Positions 48,318 to 57,640 are shown, numbered from the stretch's first letter. The stretch is DNA of 64,000 nt from Streptomyces dangxiongensis (GCF_003675325.1 NZ_CP033072.1:8695-72694); one strand, 5' to 3'. Numbers and translations are program-made. The notes: generated by a model not told the origin, from the sequence alone.

Positions 48318-49463
48318 TCAGGACCGTTGGCGTGCACGGCGGGCGCGGGCTGCAATGAGGTGGCAGGTTTCGGTGGCATGGGCGATGTCGTTTCTGTCCC
48401 AGGACCCCAGCCGGAACGGCCTGTCCGCGCCCGACAGGTGGGCGGGCAGATCATGGCGGATGTATGCCTGCAGGTCGGTGTGAATGCAGGCGGCGTCCAG
48501 AAGGAGGCGCGCCCAGTTTGGCAGTTCGGTGGGGAGGTCCGCTCGTGGGTGTTCTGGGGTGGCAGTGGTGAGCTGGGACAGCTGGTCGGTGCCATAGCCG
48601 GCCAGGGCTCGGATCGCGACGGCTGCGGCGTGTATGGGGTGGGCGATGCGGGTGTGGATGCGCTGAGCCACGATCTCGTGGTGGGGGCCGCTGGGGGTGT
48701 CTGGGTGGGTGTGTGCTGGCAGAGCAATGGCAGGCGGCCGGCTGTCGGTGGCATGGAGCCGGGTGGGCGTGCCGCGGGAGCTGGTGGTGATTTCGTCGGG
48801 CGTTCCGGCGGGGTGTCGGGGGCGTGGGGGCAGCTCGTACCAGGGTTCGTCGTGAGGGCCGGGAAATGGGGCGCTGTGCCACCAGGGGTAGCTGGCGGGA
48901 GGCCGAGATGAGGTGTCTTGGTTCAGGTGCTGGCGGGCATCTTCGAGGGTGTCGATCTGGTGGTGGGCGACGGTGTTGAGGATGGTGGCCAGGGCAGCCG
49001 ATGTTGGACCGCTGACGACGAGCGTGAGGCGGATGCGGGTGAGTTCGCGCAGGGCCATGAGGTGCTCGAGGTGGCGGCCGGTGATGCGGTGGGCGCGGCA
49101 GATGACGTAGTGGCTGATGTTGAGGGCTTGGGTCCACGCGGCCGCAATGCGCCAGGACTCGTCGGCGTTGCCGGTCCACCAGGGCGGGTCGATGTGTGGG
49201 GGCGGGAGATGTTTGCCGAGCGCGCGGATCAGGTCGTGGGCGAGGTAGGCGGGCGCGGTGGCCAGGGGTGTGGGGTGGACGGCAATGCGGCCGAGCCCAG
49301 GTTGGTGGGCGGCGAGTGCGGTGGTGGTGTAGGGGGGCTGGTCGTGGGTGTCGGTGATCAACGTGATGGGCGGCAGGCCGGAGTCGGTGTGGTCCGGGGA
49401 CCAACTGGGGGTCCACTTTTGGAGGGTGTCGTCGGGTGCAGCGCTGTGGGGCGTTGAGGTCAT
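48318..49463 (-). CDS. Degenerate AAA-like protein, third of a tandem set behind the transposase
   Basis: This is a 381-residue protein (MTSTPHSAAPDDTLQKWTPS). ATG overlaps the stop of the preceding ATPase (ATGA at 49460-49463). In residues about 60-210 the layout follows the two upstream ATPases: TLITDTHDQPPYTTTA lies where Walker A should be, and ISHYVICRAHRITGRHLEHL lies where their Walker B DEAHQL lies, followed by RIRLTLVVSGP. The catalytic residues are absent, so it would be a non-hydrolysing partner. The C-terminal part (RIAHPIHAAAVAIRALAGYG, DTDLQAYIRHDLPAHL-like) is unique. It may be a target-selection or scaffold factor of the transposition complex. Confidence 0.5.
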   Translation of the reverse strand: MTSTPHSAAPDDTLQKWTPSWSPDHTDSGLPPITLITDTHDQPPYTTTALAAHQPGLGRIAVHPTPLATAPAYLAHDLIRALGKHLPPPHIDPPWWTGNADESWRIAAAWTQALNISHYVICRAHRITGRHLEHLMALRELTRIRLTLVVSGPTSAALATILNTVAHHQIDTLEDARQHLNQDTSSRPPASYPWWHSAPFPGPHDEPWYELPPRPRHPAGTPDEITTSSRGTPTRLHATDSRPPAIALPAHTHPDTPSGPHHEIVAQRIHTRIAHPIHAAAVAIRALAGYGTDQLSQLTTATPEHPRADLPTELPNWARLLLDAACIHTDLQAYIRHDLPAHLSGADRPFRLGSWDRNDIAHATETCHLIAARARRARQRS

Positions 49464-50227
49464 GTTGTGAGGGCCAGTCGGTGGTGCAGACGGCGCAGGA
49501 GGGCGTCCGGGTCGGGTGGGTGGTCGGGGTGGCGGCGCCGGTGGGCTTGGAGCTGATGAGTCAGGGCGGCCCAGCGGCGAAGATTGCCGTGCGCCCACAT
49601 CTCGTCCAGGTGGGTGAGGGTGCGGTTTGGCGTGTTGTGCCACAGCGGGTGGAAGGCGGGCAGGACGGTGAGGACTTCATCTGGGTCGAGGGGTTCCATG
49701 TGGTGCCAGGTAGTGACGCGGCTGAGCAGGGTGGGTTGTGAGCGCAGGGCTTTGAGGCGGGGACGGCTGGCCAGGAGCAGGATGGTGACCTGCGGGGTGG
49801 GGTCGTCATGGAGGTAGCGCAGGTATTCGATGCAGGAGGTGGACAGTTGGTGGGCTTCGTCCACGGCGAGGAGGCGGGGCGTGTGTGCGAGGGCGTGGCG
49901 CAGGTAGTCGTCGCAGATGCCGGCGTCCTGGGGCGGGTCGCCGGGCAGGTTGAGGGCGTGGTGGAGGCTGTGACGGAGGTCGTCGGGGCGTGCCTGGGGG
50001 CGTTGCAGTAACCGCAGTGCGGGCAGGGTGGGGCGTTGCTCGCACAGGGTGTGCAGAGTGAAGGTCTTGCCGACGCCGGGGTCGGCGGTCAGGCACATCA
50101 TGCTCTGCTCGCGCAGTACCTTGTCGAGGGCGTGGGCGGCGGCCCGCACGGCCTGGGTGGTGACAGTGCGGGCGTCGGGCAGGCTGAGGTAGTGAGGAGC
50201 CGGTGCGGTGGGTTGTGTACTGGTCAT
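49460..50227 (-). CDS. AAA+ ATPase, second TnsC/TniB-like protein
   Basis: This is a 255-residue protein (MTSTQPTAPAPHYLSLPDAR). Walker A is LTADPGVGKTFTLHTL; Walker B is RLLAVDEAHQLSTSCIEYLR; sensor-1-like text is VTILLLASRPRLKAL. It is the size of TniB/MuB-type regulators that bring the DDE transposase to target DNA. The start overlaps the stop of the first ATPase (ATGA at 50224-50227). It is clearly a diverged relative of that neighbour rather than a copy. Confidence 0.75.
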   Translation of the reverse strand: MTSTQPTAPAPHYLSLPDARTVTTQAVRAAAHALDKVLREQSMMCLTADPGVGKTFTLHTLCEQRPTLPALRLLQRPQARPDDLRHSLHHALNLPGDPPQDAGICDDYLRHALAHTPRLLAVDEAHQLSTSCIEYLRYLHDDPTPQVTILLLASRPRLKALRSQPTLLSRVTTWHHMEPLDPDEVLTVLPAFHPLWHNTPNRTLTHLDEMWAHGNLRRWAALTHQLQAHRRRHPDHPPDPDALLRRLHHRLALTT

Positions 50228-51063
50228 CCGGCGTCCTGCTGGGGGCGGCGGGCGCGGCGGCGGTGGGGCAGGGCCCGGCGGATCGCCCAGCGGGCGATGG
50301 ATTCGTCGACCTTCTCCAGGCCGCGGCGCTTCATGCCTTCGAGGACGTGATAGGTGATCTTGGACCAGACGCGGAAGGTGCCGCCGGCGCCTTCTTCGTA
50401 GACGTAGTCGATGAGTTCGGGTGATGCGCTGGCCCAGACGGGGTGGAAAAGGGGAATGTTCTTCTGGACCTCGTCGGCCTCCATGGGTGCGAATTCCTGC
50501 CAGATGTAGATGCGGGAGGCGAGGGAGGGTTCGCTGTAGAGGGTCTTGTAGGCTTCTTCGCCGCCGACGAAGAGGACGGCGGGGCGGTTCTTGCCCTGGC
50601 CGGTGTCCCACAGGTGGCGGACGAACTCGAAGCATTCGCGGCTGAACTGCTGGGCTTCGTCGCAGACGAGGACGTAGGGCTTGCGGGCGAGGGTTCGCTT
50701 GAGCAGGCGGTCGAACTCGCTGGGGTGGGAGGGGGGTTCGCCTTCGAGGCGGAGTTCGGTGAACAGTTCCTGGCGGATGTCGCGGGGGGTGGGGCGGGAG
50801 CGGAACTGCAGGAGCAGGACGCGTTCGGCGGAGATTTCCTTGAGTGCGGCCAGGACGGAGAAGGTTTTGCCGAGGCCGGCGTCGCCGTAGATGCAGGACA
50901 TGGCGCGGGCTTCGATGGTGTCGGCGATGTTCTCGCTGGCTTCAAGAAGGGCTTCGGTGGCCACGATGCGGGCGTCGGCGAGGTTGAGGTAGAAGTCGGG
51001 TTCGCCGACGACGTCGTCCCGGTCGGGGCGGGGTGTCGTCTGCGTGGTGTCGGTGCCGGTCAT
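50224..51063 (-). CDS. AAA+ ATPase, first TnsC/TniB-like protein
   Basis: This is a 279-residue protein (MTGTDTTQTTPRPDRDDVVG). Walker A is CIYGDAGLGKTFSVLAAL; Walker B is YVLVCDEAQQFSRECFEFVR; sensor 1 is PAVLFVGGEEAYKTLYSEPS. The N-terminal ADARIVATEALLEASENI helix and the C-terminal RRGLEKVDESIARWAIRRAL helix resemble TnsC/TniB target regulators. It follows the transposase and a short linker gene on the same strand. The frame is open upstream into the linker, so ATG 51063 was chosen for similarity at the N-terminus. Confidence 0.8.
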   Translation of the reverse strand: MTGTDTTQTTPRPDRDDVVGEPDFYLNLADARIVATEALLEASENIADTIEARAMSCIYGDAGLGKTFSVLAALKEISAERVLLLQFRSRPTPRDIRQELFTELRLEGEPPSHPSEFDRLLKRTLARKPYVLVCDEAQQFSRECFEFVRHLWDTGQGKNRPAVLFVGGEEAYKTLYSEPSLASRIYIWQEFAPMEADEVQKNIPLFHPVWASASPELIDYVYEEGAGGTFRVWSKITYHVLEGMKRRGLEKVDESIARWAIRRALPHRRRARRPQQDAG

Positions 51064-51074
51064 GTGGGTGTCCT

Positions 51075-51329
51075 TCAAGGTGGTCGGGGCGGTGGGGGTG
51101 CTGTCGGGTGCGGGGTGGGCGGGCTGGGCGTGGGTAGTGCCCGGTGGCCGGCCGGTGTCGTGGTCGTCGAGGTCGGCGGTGCCGGCATCCTCGGAGCGGA
51201 TGCGGACGGTGCAGCGGGGGTGGGTGTCGCCCAGGCAGCCGTGCAGGAGGTGGCCTCGCCGGCGCTCCTCCTGGCCGAGGGCGGTGTGGGGGCTTGGGGT
51301 GGGTCGGGGGCGGTGCGCGGGGTGGTCAT
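51075..51329 (-). CDS. Short Pro/Thr-rich linker gene between transposase and ATPase
   Basis: ATG 51329 overlaps the transposase stop (ATGA at 51326-51329). As read, the 84 residues are Pro/Thr/Ala-rich and not protein-like. With a single frame change near 51290 the text becomes LGQEERRRGHLLHGCLGDTH then PRCTVRIRSEDAGTADLDDH, which looks like a small His/Cys protein. A short regulatory protein with an indel is the most likely reading. Confidence 0.35.
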   Translation of the reverse strand: MTTPRTAPDPPQAPTPPSARRSAGEATSCTAAWATPTPAAPSASAPRMPAPPTSTTTTPAGHRALPTPSPPTPHPTAPPPPRPP

Positions 51330-52906
51330 GTCTCTTCCTCGGTGGGGTGGATGTGCCGGGGACGGCCCAGCCGCCGGGCGGGGTGATGCGGCGGGGCATG
51401 TAGTCGGAGGGCAGATCGTCAGCGGTCCGGCCGGAGCTCCAGGCGCCCAGTTCCTTGGCGGCCTCTTTGCGGGTCATCGCGGTGTCGGCCTGGGCCGGTC
51501 CGGTGGTGGTGTGTGCTTTGAAGCGGCGGCGGCGCAGGGTTTCGGCCCGGCGCAGGTCGCGGCGCACGCGGCGGGAGCGTTCGGCGCGGGCTTGATAGAC
51601 CTGCTCGATTTGCTCGTCGGTGGCCTGGTCGGCCAGGTGGGCGGTGCCCAGATGCCGGCGGTTGTCGGCGTCGAAGATTTCGATCTGGTCGAGGTGGTGG
51701 GGCTGGAAGCGGATGTGGACGCGGGTGCCGGAGCGGCCGGTCATCCAGCCGGCCATGTAGTCGCGCCCCTTGAACCGGATGCCGTGGCCGTTGATGACGC
51801 GGGTGGAGCGGTCGCCTTCCAGGAGGAAGGCGTGAAGGTCCTTGGCGCTGACTTCGCGCAGCGGGGTGTTCTCGCTGTTCCACCATTGCAGCGGGGTGAG
51901 GTCGCCGTAGCCGGCCATCGTGTGGTCGGCGTTGCGGGTCTTGACCCACTGCGCGAAGAGCTCGACGAATCCTTCGAAGGTCAGGGCTGGGTCCTTGTCC
52001 CCCGAGTGGTGGCGGGAGTCGAGTTTCTGGGCGTGGGTGTAGCGGGGCAGGGTGGAGAAGAACATGCTGGTGGCGGCGCGGTTGAGGTTTTCGATGCTGC
52101 CTTTGAGGTGGGGGGTGTAGGGAGGCAGGACGTCGACCTGGACGGCGAAGGCGCCGAGTGCGTCCTGGACGGCGCGGGAGAGGAAGTCTTTGCCGCGGTC
52201 GATGCGGATCCGGGTGGGCAGGCCGCCTGCCGGGCCGTAGCCGTCGTCGTGCAGGATGCAGGATCTGAGGGCGGCCAGGATGGACCCGCGGTGCGGGAAG
52301 TGAGGGGTGACGGCCCAGCCCATGATCATGCCGGTGTGGCAGTCGCAGAACCAGGTCACCCAGGGTTTGACCAGCCGGTCGTTGGCCCACACCCAGACGG
52401 GGGCTTGCTTGTGGTCGCCTTCCCACTCCTCGTTGCGGGCGGTGGGCGGGCGGCGCAGATGCGGGTCGTGGCCGCGGGAGGCGGGGCCCGTTCTTGAGGC
52501 CGGCTCGGTCACCTGGCGGCAGGTCGCGTTTGATGGCGCGGTGCAGTGTGGACAGGCTCACCGGGGTGGCGCCGGATGTCTCGGCTTCCTGCGCGAGTTC
52601 TCTGTGGACGGCTTTGACGTTGCCCCGGTGGTAGGCGAGCAGCGTGCGGATGGCGTCGGTGATCTCGAAACGGTCCCGGCTGCGGTGCAGGGGTTCACCG
52701 AGCCGGGCGCGGGCCAGCTTGCGCCACACAGTCGTGACGTGAACGCCGAGGGTGTGGGCGGACAGTTCGACATGAGCGGTGGTCAGCTCTCCGCGCTGCG
52801 AGAGCTGCAGTAGGGAGCGTACGGCGGGACCCATGAGTTCCCGTTGTGCGTGCCGGCGGCGGGCCAGGTCTTCTTCGGTGAGGTCCTCGGGGTCCGGGGG
52901 CTTCAT
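51326..52906 (-). CDS. Mu/Tn7-like DDE transposase (rve core), one or two frameshifts
   Basis: The protein starts MKPPDPEDLTEEDLARRRHA. Two HTH regions follow (SAHTLGVHVTTVWRKLARAR and YHRGNVKAVHRELAQEAETS with LHRAIKRDL). After a frame change near 52490 comes the rve catalytic core: EWEGDHKQAPVWVW (first Asp, about 52420), RIRIDRGKDFLSRAVQDALG (second Asp, about 52195) and HLKGSIENLNRAA (Glu, about 52090). The beta-barrel region follows (TRVHIRFQPHHLDQIEIFDA). The C-terminus (AKELGAWSSGRTADDLPSDY) probably ends HIHPTEEET at the TGA at 51326-51328 after one more shift near 51350. This arrangement is that of TnsB/MuA/TniA. It is followed by AAA+ partners, which identifies a target-regulated transposon module. 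Confidence 0.8.
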
Positions 52907-52966
52907 GGAGGCGTTCCTTTGGCGCGGGTCGATCAGGGGTTCGGTGCTGCGGCGGCGAGGGAGGGT

Positions 52967-53521
52967 TCAGGCCCAGAAGCCGAGGTGGGTCACGTGCTCG
53001 TACATGCGCCAGTCGGAGTCGAGGTCGGTGATGACGTCGTGCCACCGGTGGGTCAGTTCGCGCAGGTCGCTGCGCGACCAGGCTGCGATGATGGGGTCCC
53101 AGCGGTAGATGTTCTTGTGCCGCCACCGGGCGGTGCGCCGGTGCTTGTCATCGACGTCGCTCTGGTCGACGGGGTAGATCTCCACGCGGGTCCCGCCCCT
53201 GGCGTTGAGCCGGCGCGTCATGCTGGGCGCCATGTTGCGGCGGCGCAACAGGCGGAACGCGTCCTCCAGGCGCCGCTGCTGCTCGGGGCTTGGGATGCGT
53301 TCCTCGGCGAGCCAGGCAGTGATCATCCGCCGGTCCATCCGGATGCCGCAGTCCTGCATAAAGGTGTAGCCGTTTCGGGAGCGGGTGAGGTAGAGCAGGT
53401 TGCGTCGCAGCCGTTGTGTCGGTGTTATCCAACGGCTGGTGACCTGGGCGATCTCATCGAGTGTGGTGTTGAGGGCTACAGCCCCGGGCACGCCCTGGGC
53501 CCCTAACCGTCCGAATCCCAT
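52967..53521 (-). CDS. HTH-type leader protein of the transposase operon
   Basis: This is a 184-residue intact protein (MGFGRLGAQGVPGAVALNTT). HTH-like helices are at residues about 38-85 (NLLYLTRSRNGYTFMQDCGI, RMDRRMITAWLAEERIPSPE). Next is a basic region (MTRRLNARGGTRVEIYPVDQ). The C-terminal part is aromatic-rich (HKNIYRWDPIIAAWSRSDLR, DSDWRMYEHVTHLGFW). Its stop lies 60 bases before the transposase start. I do not recognise it as TniQ. An HTH followed by a TRRxxAxGxR segment also occurs in the small protein at 43003-43731, though overall similarity is weak. Confidence 0.5.
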   Translation of the reverse strand: MGFGRLGAQGVPGAVALNTTLDEIAQVTSRWITPTQRLRRNLLYLTRSRNGYTFMQDCGIRMDRRMITAWLAEERIPSPEQQRRLEDAFRLLRRRNMAPSMTRRLNARGGTRVEIYPVDQSDVDDKHRRTARWRHKNIYRWDPIIAAWSRSDLRELTHRWHDVITDLDSDWRMYEHVTHLGFWA

Positions 53522-54325
53522 ACGTGTTCTATCTCCAAGGGCTTACGTGATGTCGAAGTGGTGCGCTGTGCACTTGGCAGGGGCTCCCTCGTTCGGGGAG
53601 GCATCGCATTCGCTGTGCTCCAGCGCGCTGCTGGCCCCAACGTGAGTGCCGGGTGGGCGTGTGGGGGACGCGTGAGCCGGATGGGCTCCGATGCACGGCA
53701 CCTTAGGAGAGCGGGAGTCCGACGGAACGAGTTCAGGCCGACATCGAGACGATGGCACTTTTCGAACATTTCGCCCCCTCGGGGCCGGCTCAACGACCCA
53801 GCCCGTCAGGCGTCGAACCCATCGACGCGAGGCATCGATCGGCGATCCGGTCAGCCAGTGCAGCCCGCGAAGTAGTGCATGATTCCGGCCACTTCAAGCC
53901 GTGCCATAGGTTCCGAGGAATCAAATAGCCGGGCCCATCCCATAATTCGGATCTGCTTTGAGCCACTAGAGAAGCGGGACTTCTGCTCTCCGCCTCCCCT
54001 ACTCGCGAGTACATAATGCAGAACCCCGCCGCTTTAGGCATGCGCACGTCAGCCGGTGCGAGTCGACGCAGGACAACAGGAACACTAGCGTTCGGGTCTG
54101 ACAACGAACGGCCGACTTCCTCGCGCGCCTCGCCATTGCACCCGGTGATTGACTTGTTTTTACTGCTTCGACGTCTTGTTGAATAGTTGATCTTTCATAT
54201 TCGCTGGTCAGGGGAACATGCCTGGGAGTGCGGAACCCAGGGGTGGCTTGATAAGCCTTCAAGGAAAAACCGCAGGAAGGTTTCGGCGCGGGGGCGTTGT
54301 CAGAGCCGTCCTCCAGGATGCCCGC
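53522..54325. other. Intergenic region with an AT-rich patch
   Basis: About 800 bases without a supported gene. Region 54140-54210 is unusually AT-rich for this DNA and could hold the promoter of the plus-strand gene at 54326 or one end of the transposon. I cannot identify paired terminal repeats by eye. Confidence 0.3.
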
Positions 54326-55360
54326 ATGAGTCTCACCTCCCATCTCAAGGACCCGCGCTCCCCTATCTCACGCTTTCTGGCGGAGCAGCTTCCCGGCACC
54401 AAGGACGTCCTGACCGACTACCGTGAGCGCTTAGCCCGCTTCCCCGCCCCGCTGCTGCCCCGGGCAGAAGCCGGTCTCAAGCCCGAATACCGGATGCTCG
54501 GCCACACCATCGACCACCGCCTGCGCATCTCCCTGGGTGCGCCGACCGGCATCCCCATCAAGGAAGGCATCGTGCGGGCGGTCCTCGACGACGACGGCTG
54601 GCCCAGCCGGGACGTCATCCGTGCCGTACAGCAGGCCGGCGATGCGATGCTCGAGGAACTGGCCCGATACGAGAGCGACACCGGGCAGCCCCTGTCCCTT
54701 GCACCAGCGGAAGAGGAGCGGCTCATCCGGCTGTGCCATGTCGCTTCCAGCTTCGAGGCGATCTTCCGGCACTGCGGCTGGATGCGCGGCAACACTCTCG
54801 GCCTGTGCGCTCCCGGTTCCACCTTGGACGACCTCGTCGATGCCGTGGCGGACTACGTCGTCGACGACATCCGCCAGCAGATGCAACTCGCCGCGCACCC
54901 AGGCCCCTTCGAGGCCCTGCGTCTCCTAGACGCCAGCGCGCGGATCTGCGGCCCTGTCTTCGACGGCAGCCTGCAGGTCGGTGGAGCAGACGCCGACTTC
55001 ATCCTCGATGGGACACTCATCGACTGCAAGGCGACCATCCGCCCGGAACGCATGGGCCGCTCCGAGATCTACCAGTTGGCCGGGTACCTGCTCCTCGACT
55101 ACAGCAACACCCATTCCATCTCCACCGTCGCGCTCTACCTCTCACGCCAAGGCGCGCTCATCGACTGGAGCGTCGAGGACTTCCTGGGCCTGCTCGGCGC
55201 ACGGCACGACCTTGCCACGTTGAGAGAAGCGTGCTGCCACGCGCTGACCGGCGGCCAGCACGGCACCCCGCTGCCTCCCCCGGACCCCGCCCGCCTCCTC
55301 CCCCGGCCGCGCGCCGCCTCCCCCGCGCTTCAGCCCTCGCTTTTTGATCAGGTGGACTGA
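54326..55360 (+). CDS. PD-(D/E)XK-like nuclease-fold protein
   Basis: I chose ATG 54326 (MSLTSHLKDPRSPISRFLAE), which matches the N-terminus of a family I have seen on actinobacterial islands. The N-terminal two-thirds is helical (EYRMLGHTIDHRLRISLGAP, EEERLIRLCHVASSFEAIFR). The C-terminal region has ADADFILDGTLIDCKATIRP then SEIYQLAGYLLLDYSNTHS. The D…xCK spacing and the following Q in a helix match motifs II, III and the QxxxY helix of PD-(D/E)XK enzymes, with Cys before the Lys. It is probably a DNA nuclease, perhaps for defence or element maintenance. The gene is intact, 344 residues. Confidence 0.55.
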   Translation: MSLTSHLKDPRSPISRFLAEQLPGTKDVLTDYRERLARFPAPLLPRAEAGLKPEYRMLGHTIDHRLRISLGAPTGIPIKEGIVRAVLDDDGWPSRDVIRAVQQAGDAMLEELARYESDTGQPLSLAPAEEERLIRLCHVASSFEAIFRHCGWMRGNTLGLCAPGSTLDDLVDAVADYVVDDIRQQMQLAAHPGPFEALRLLDASARICGPVFDGSLQVGGADADFILDGTLIDCKATIRPERMGRSEIYQLAGYLLLDYSNTHSISTVALYLSRQGALIDWSVEDFLGLLGARHDLATLREACCHALTGGQHGTPLPPPDPARLLPRPRAASPALQPSLFDQVD

Positions 55361-55428
55361 GCCGGCCCTACTGGACGACGCTCACGGGCGGGGTCGGACG
55401 TAGTCCGGCACCGCCCTCGCGCATACGC

Positions 55429-55751
55429 TCAGCAGCGTCGTATGGGGAAGCCGCCCGTGCACGGCTCGTAAGAGTGGCCCGGCTGGTCGTCCTTCATCTG
55501 GTCCGTGACCCATCCGGCGAGCACCGCAGCAAGGAGAAGAACCGTCAACGCGACGGCGCCGCGCACGTGCAGGGGGAGGGCGTCCCACCGCTGGCGCCGC
55601 CTCGACGCTGCCCGCTTCCGAACCAGCCGGGAGAGCGGAGCCCGGCATCCGGGTGGCCAGCGTCCCTGGCGTGCCGCACCGCAGCAGTCATCTCGTACCC
55701 GGGGGTCGTGGGCACCTCGGCACCACAGTACGCGCACACAAACTGCGACAT
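55429..55751 (-). CDS. Small zinc-finger/membrane protein, one frameshift
   Basis: The protein starts at ATG 55751 after GGAG (MSQFVCAYCGAEVPTTPGYE). The CxxC and downstream His residues (VRHARDAGH) suggest a small zinc finger. After a frame change near 55625 the text is RWDALPLHVRGAVALTVLLL then AAVLAGWVTDQM, a single membrane helix, and ends GGFPIRRC at 55429. The total is about 107 residues. Function is unknown. Confidence 0.4.
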
Positions 55752-56146
55752 CATGCTCCAAAATTGGTGTAGAGCCCGGCCCGCCTTGAGGTAGGCACAT
55801 TTAACGAGTCTGAAGTGGCGCAGTCGGCGCCTTGGCCCACAGCCTCCGCGCGCCGGGATACATCACGTTTGCTGGCTCGGCAAATCAGTGTGGAGCACCT
55901 CAAAGCACACGCAGCGGGCGGCACACGTGCCGCCGAGGCGGGGCTGCGAAGCCGCTGGCGATGAGACTGGCTGTGAGATCGGCTGCGGGCCAACAGCTCG
56001 GCCGGCCTCGCGAAGAGTGCGCTGCGCGGGCGCACCGAGCAGATCGTTGCCCGGTCCGCAGCCCGCGGGGCCCGCGTCGGTGCCCCTCCAGACCTGCCGG
56101 ATAACTCCGGCGGGACCTGGTCCGGGCCGGGCGGGGCCCCTGAGCG
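55752..56146. other. No gene seen
   Basis: This stretch separates divergent genes. It is GC-rich without recognisable motifs, apart from the shared upstream regions of the flanking genes. Confidence 0.3.
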
Positions 56147-56749
56147 ATGATGGCCGGCATGAATGAGCAGTGGGCCGGTGTGGTGGGCGCCGTGGCAGGT
56201 GGGGTGTTGGCAGGTGTGCCGGCGTTGTTGAGCGCGAGTTGGAGCCGTCAGGCCCAACGCGAGCAGACCCAGTCCCAGCACATACTTCTAGCGGGCCAAC
56301 TGCAGTCGGCCCATCTGTTGCAGGTGATGGAACCACGGCGGCGAGTCTACGGCGACTTCATCGCCGCGGTGCATGAGCTGCGCACCAAGTCGTATGAGGC
56401 GTGGAGCGGCGGCCATCCAGACGGCTATGGTCGGTTGCTGCTGGTGCTAGAGGATGAGGAGTTCAGCCGGCGGCTGGAGCACGTGCGCGCCCAGGTCTCG
56501 CTGGAGGGCCCCGAAGCGGTCGTCGCAGCGGCCGAAGGTGTCATGGAGTTGCTCGCCACCATGCACGCTCGTGTCATTTCGATCGAGGAGAGCGACATGG
56601 CAGCTGAGTTCGGCATGGCAGGCGAGGAGGTGCCCCCTCCCCCGGAGTTGGCTGAGCTGAAGCCAAGGCTGGACTGCATGATCACAGAGGCTCGCCAGGC
56701 CCTGGCCGACCACGGCGCCACCGTCCTGCTGCCGTCCGCCAACCACTAG
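56147..56749 (+). CDS. Hypothetical protein with an N-terminal membrane helix
   Basis: This is a 200-residue intact protein (MMAGMNEQWAGVVGAVAGGV); Met at 56159 is an alternative start. An N-terminal hydrophobic helix (VVGAVAGGVLAGVPALLS) is followed by a long cytoplasmic helical region (REQTQSQHILLAGQLQSAHL, RRRVYGDFIAAVHELRTKSY). This matches a common Streptomyces type of unknown function in which a short anchor precedes a coiled-coil-like domain. Confidence 0.5.
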   Translation: MMAGMNEQWAGVVGAVAGGVLAGVPALLSASWSRQAQREQTQSQHILLAGQLQSAHLLQVMEPRRRVYGDFIAAVHELRTKSYEAWSGGHPDGYGRLLLVLEDEEFSRRLEHVRAQVSLEGPEAVVAAAEGVMELLATMHARVISIEESDMAAEFGMAGEEVPPPPELAELKPRLDCMITEARQALADHGATVLLPSANH

Positions 56750-56814
56750 CGTTCTGGACTACTGCTCCACAGCCGGACCAGGAGGCGCCTGCTGCCCGTT
56801 CAGACGGCCCTTTA

Positions 56815-56945
56815 CTGCTCGGCATCTGGTGGTAGCGGGCTGCTCGGACGGCTCCCACCGGTGTACGCAGCGCTTGTACTTGCGGCCGCCGCCGCACGGG
56901 CAGGAGCCGCTGCGCTTGGGCGGCTGATCGCTACCGCCTGCGTAG
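56815..56945 (-). pseudogene. SEC-C zinc-motif fragment
   Basis: The reverse strand reads RSGSCPCGGGRKYKRCVHRW, the SEC-C metal-binding motif (CPCGxGxKYKxCH with C at the last ligand here). Only the tail of a longer protein remains and no start is visible. It sits between two other genes. Confidence 0.55.
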
Positions 56946-57115
56946 GAGGGACGGCTAGGGCGTGTATCGAGTCATGGGCGGTGACCGTGCAGTGAGCGCT
57001 CAGGTCAAAGAGCCTTTGCCCCAGCCTGTTGCGGGGGAACTGTCGCGGGGGCACTGCGTCTCCCCTGCTCCAGGACGCCTTCACTAGCCTGTGACCACCG
57101 TATGCGCCGACTCGC

Positions 57116-57640
57116 CTACCGGCCTATGGCGGAGGACCCTGAAGCGGGATGGGCGGGAACGATTTCCTTGGTCATGAGGACATGTGTGTCGGTGGCGAGG
57201 CGGGAGTGTGCTGTCCAACCGTGGCCCTCCCAGAACCTCAGAGCGCCGCTCCATCCGTCGTCCCCTTTGAAGACCTTCAGGTAGACGCCCCGGCAATCGC
57301 GACGGGCCAACTCCTGGACCGCGTACCGCACGAGCCGCGAGCCGTGACCACTGCTGCGATGCTTTTCGTCGGTGACCAAGTACTCCAGATACACCGGCCA
57401 GATCCGACCAGCGATCGTCCGCGGACTCTTCCACTCGACGGTGAGCACGGTGATGGCAGCACCACCGGATTCGATCAACCACCCCCCTCGCCGGGCGCGC
57501 AGTCCGTATTGCTCGTACTGCTCCAGGTCTTCTCTCCACCGGGAGACATTGCTTTCCTGCCAAGTGGGGATCTGAGCCAAGAGCCGGACAATGCCAGGAG
57601 CGTCGGCGGAAGTAGCCGCGTGCGTCGAGTAGTTGACCAT
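57116..57640 (-). CDS. GNAT N-acetyltransferase
   Basis: I chose ATG 57640 (MVNYSTHAATSADAPGIVRL); a longer start at 57673 is possible. GNAT motifs are AAITVLTVEWKSPRTIAGRI, YLEYLVTDEKHRSSGHGSRL (acetyl-CoA loop) and CRGVYLKVFKGDDGWSGALR then FWEGHGWT. It is 174 residues and intact. The substrate is unknown. Confidence 0.75.
   Translation of the reverse strand: MVNYSTHAATSADAPGIVRLLAQIPTWQESNVSRWREDLEQYEQYGLRARRGGWLIESGGAAITVLTVEWKSPRTIAGRIWPVYLEYLVTDEKHRSSGHGSRLVRYAVQELARRDCRGVYLKVFKGDDGWSGALRFWEGHGWTAHSRLATDTHVLMTKEIVPAHPASGSSAIGR

Noticed and set aside
50443..52497. 684-residue plus-strand open frame opposite the transposase operon
   Set aside because: The reverse strand clearly encodes rve and AAA+ motifs; the plus frame is a shadow.
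48318..53521. CRISPR-associated transposon
   Set aside because: No Cas12k, Cascade, TniQ or repeat array is visible near the transposase and ATPases.
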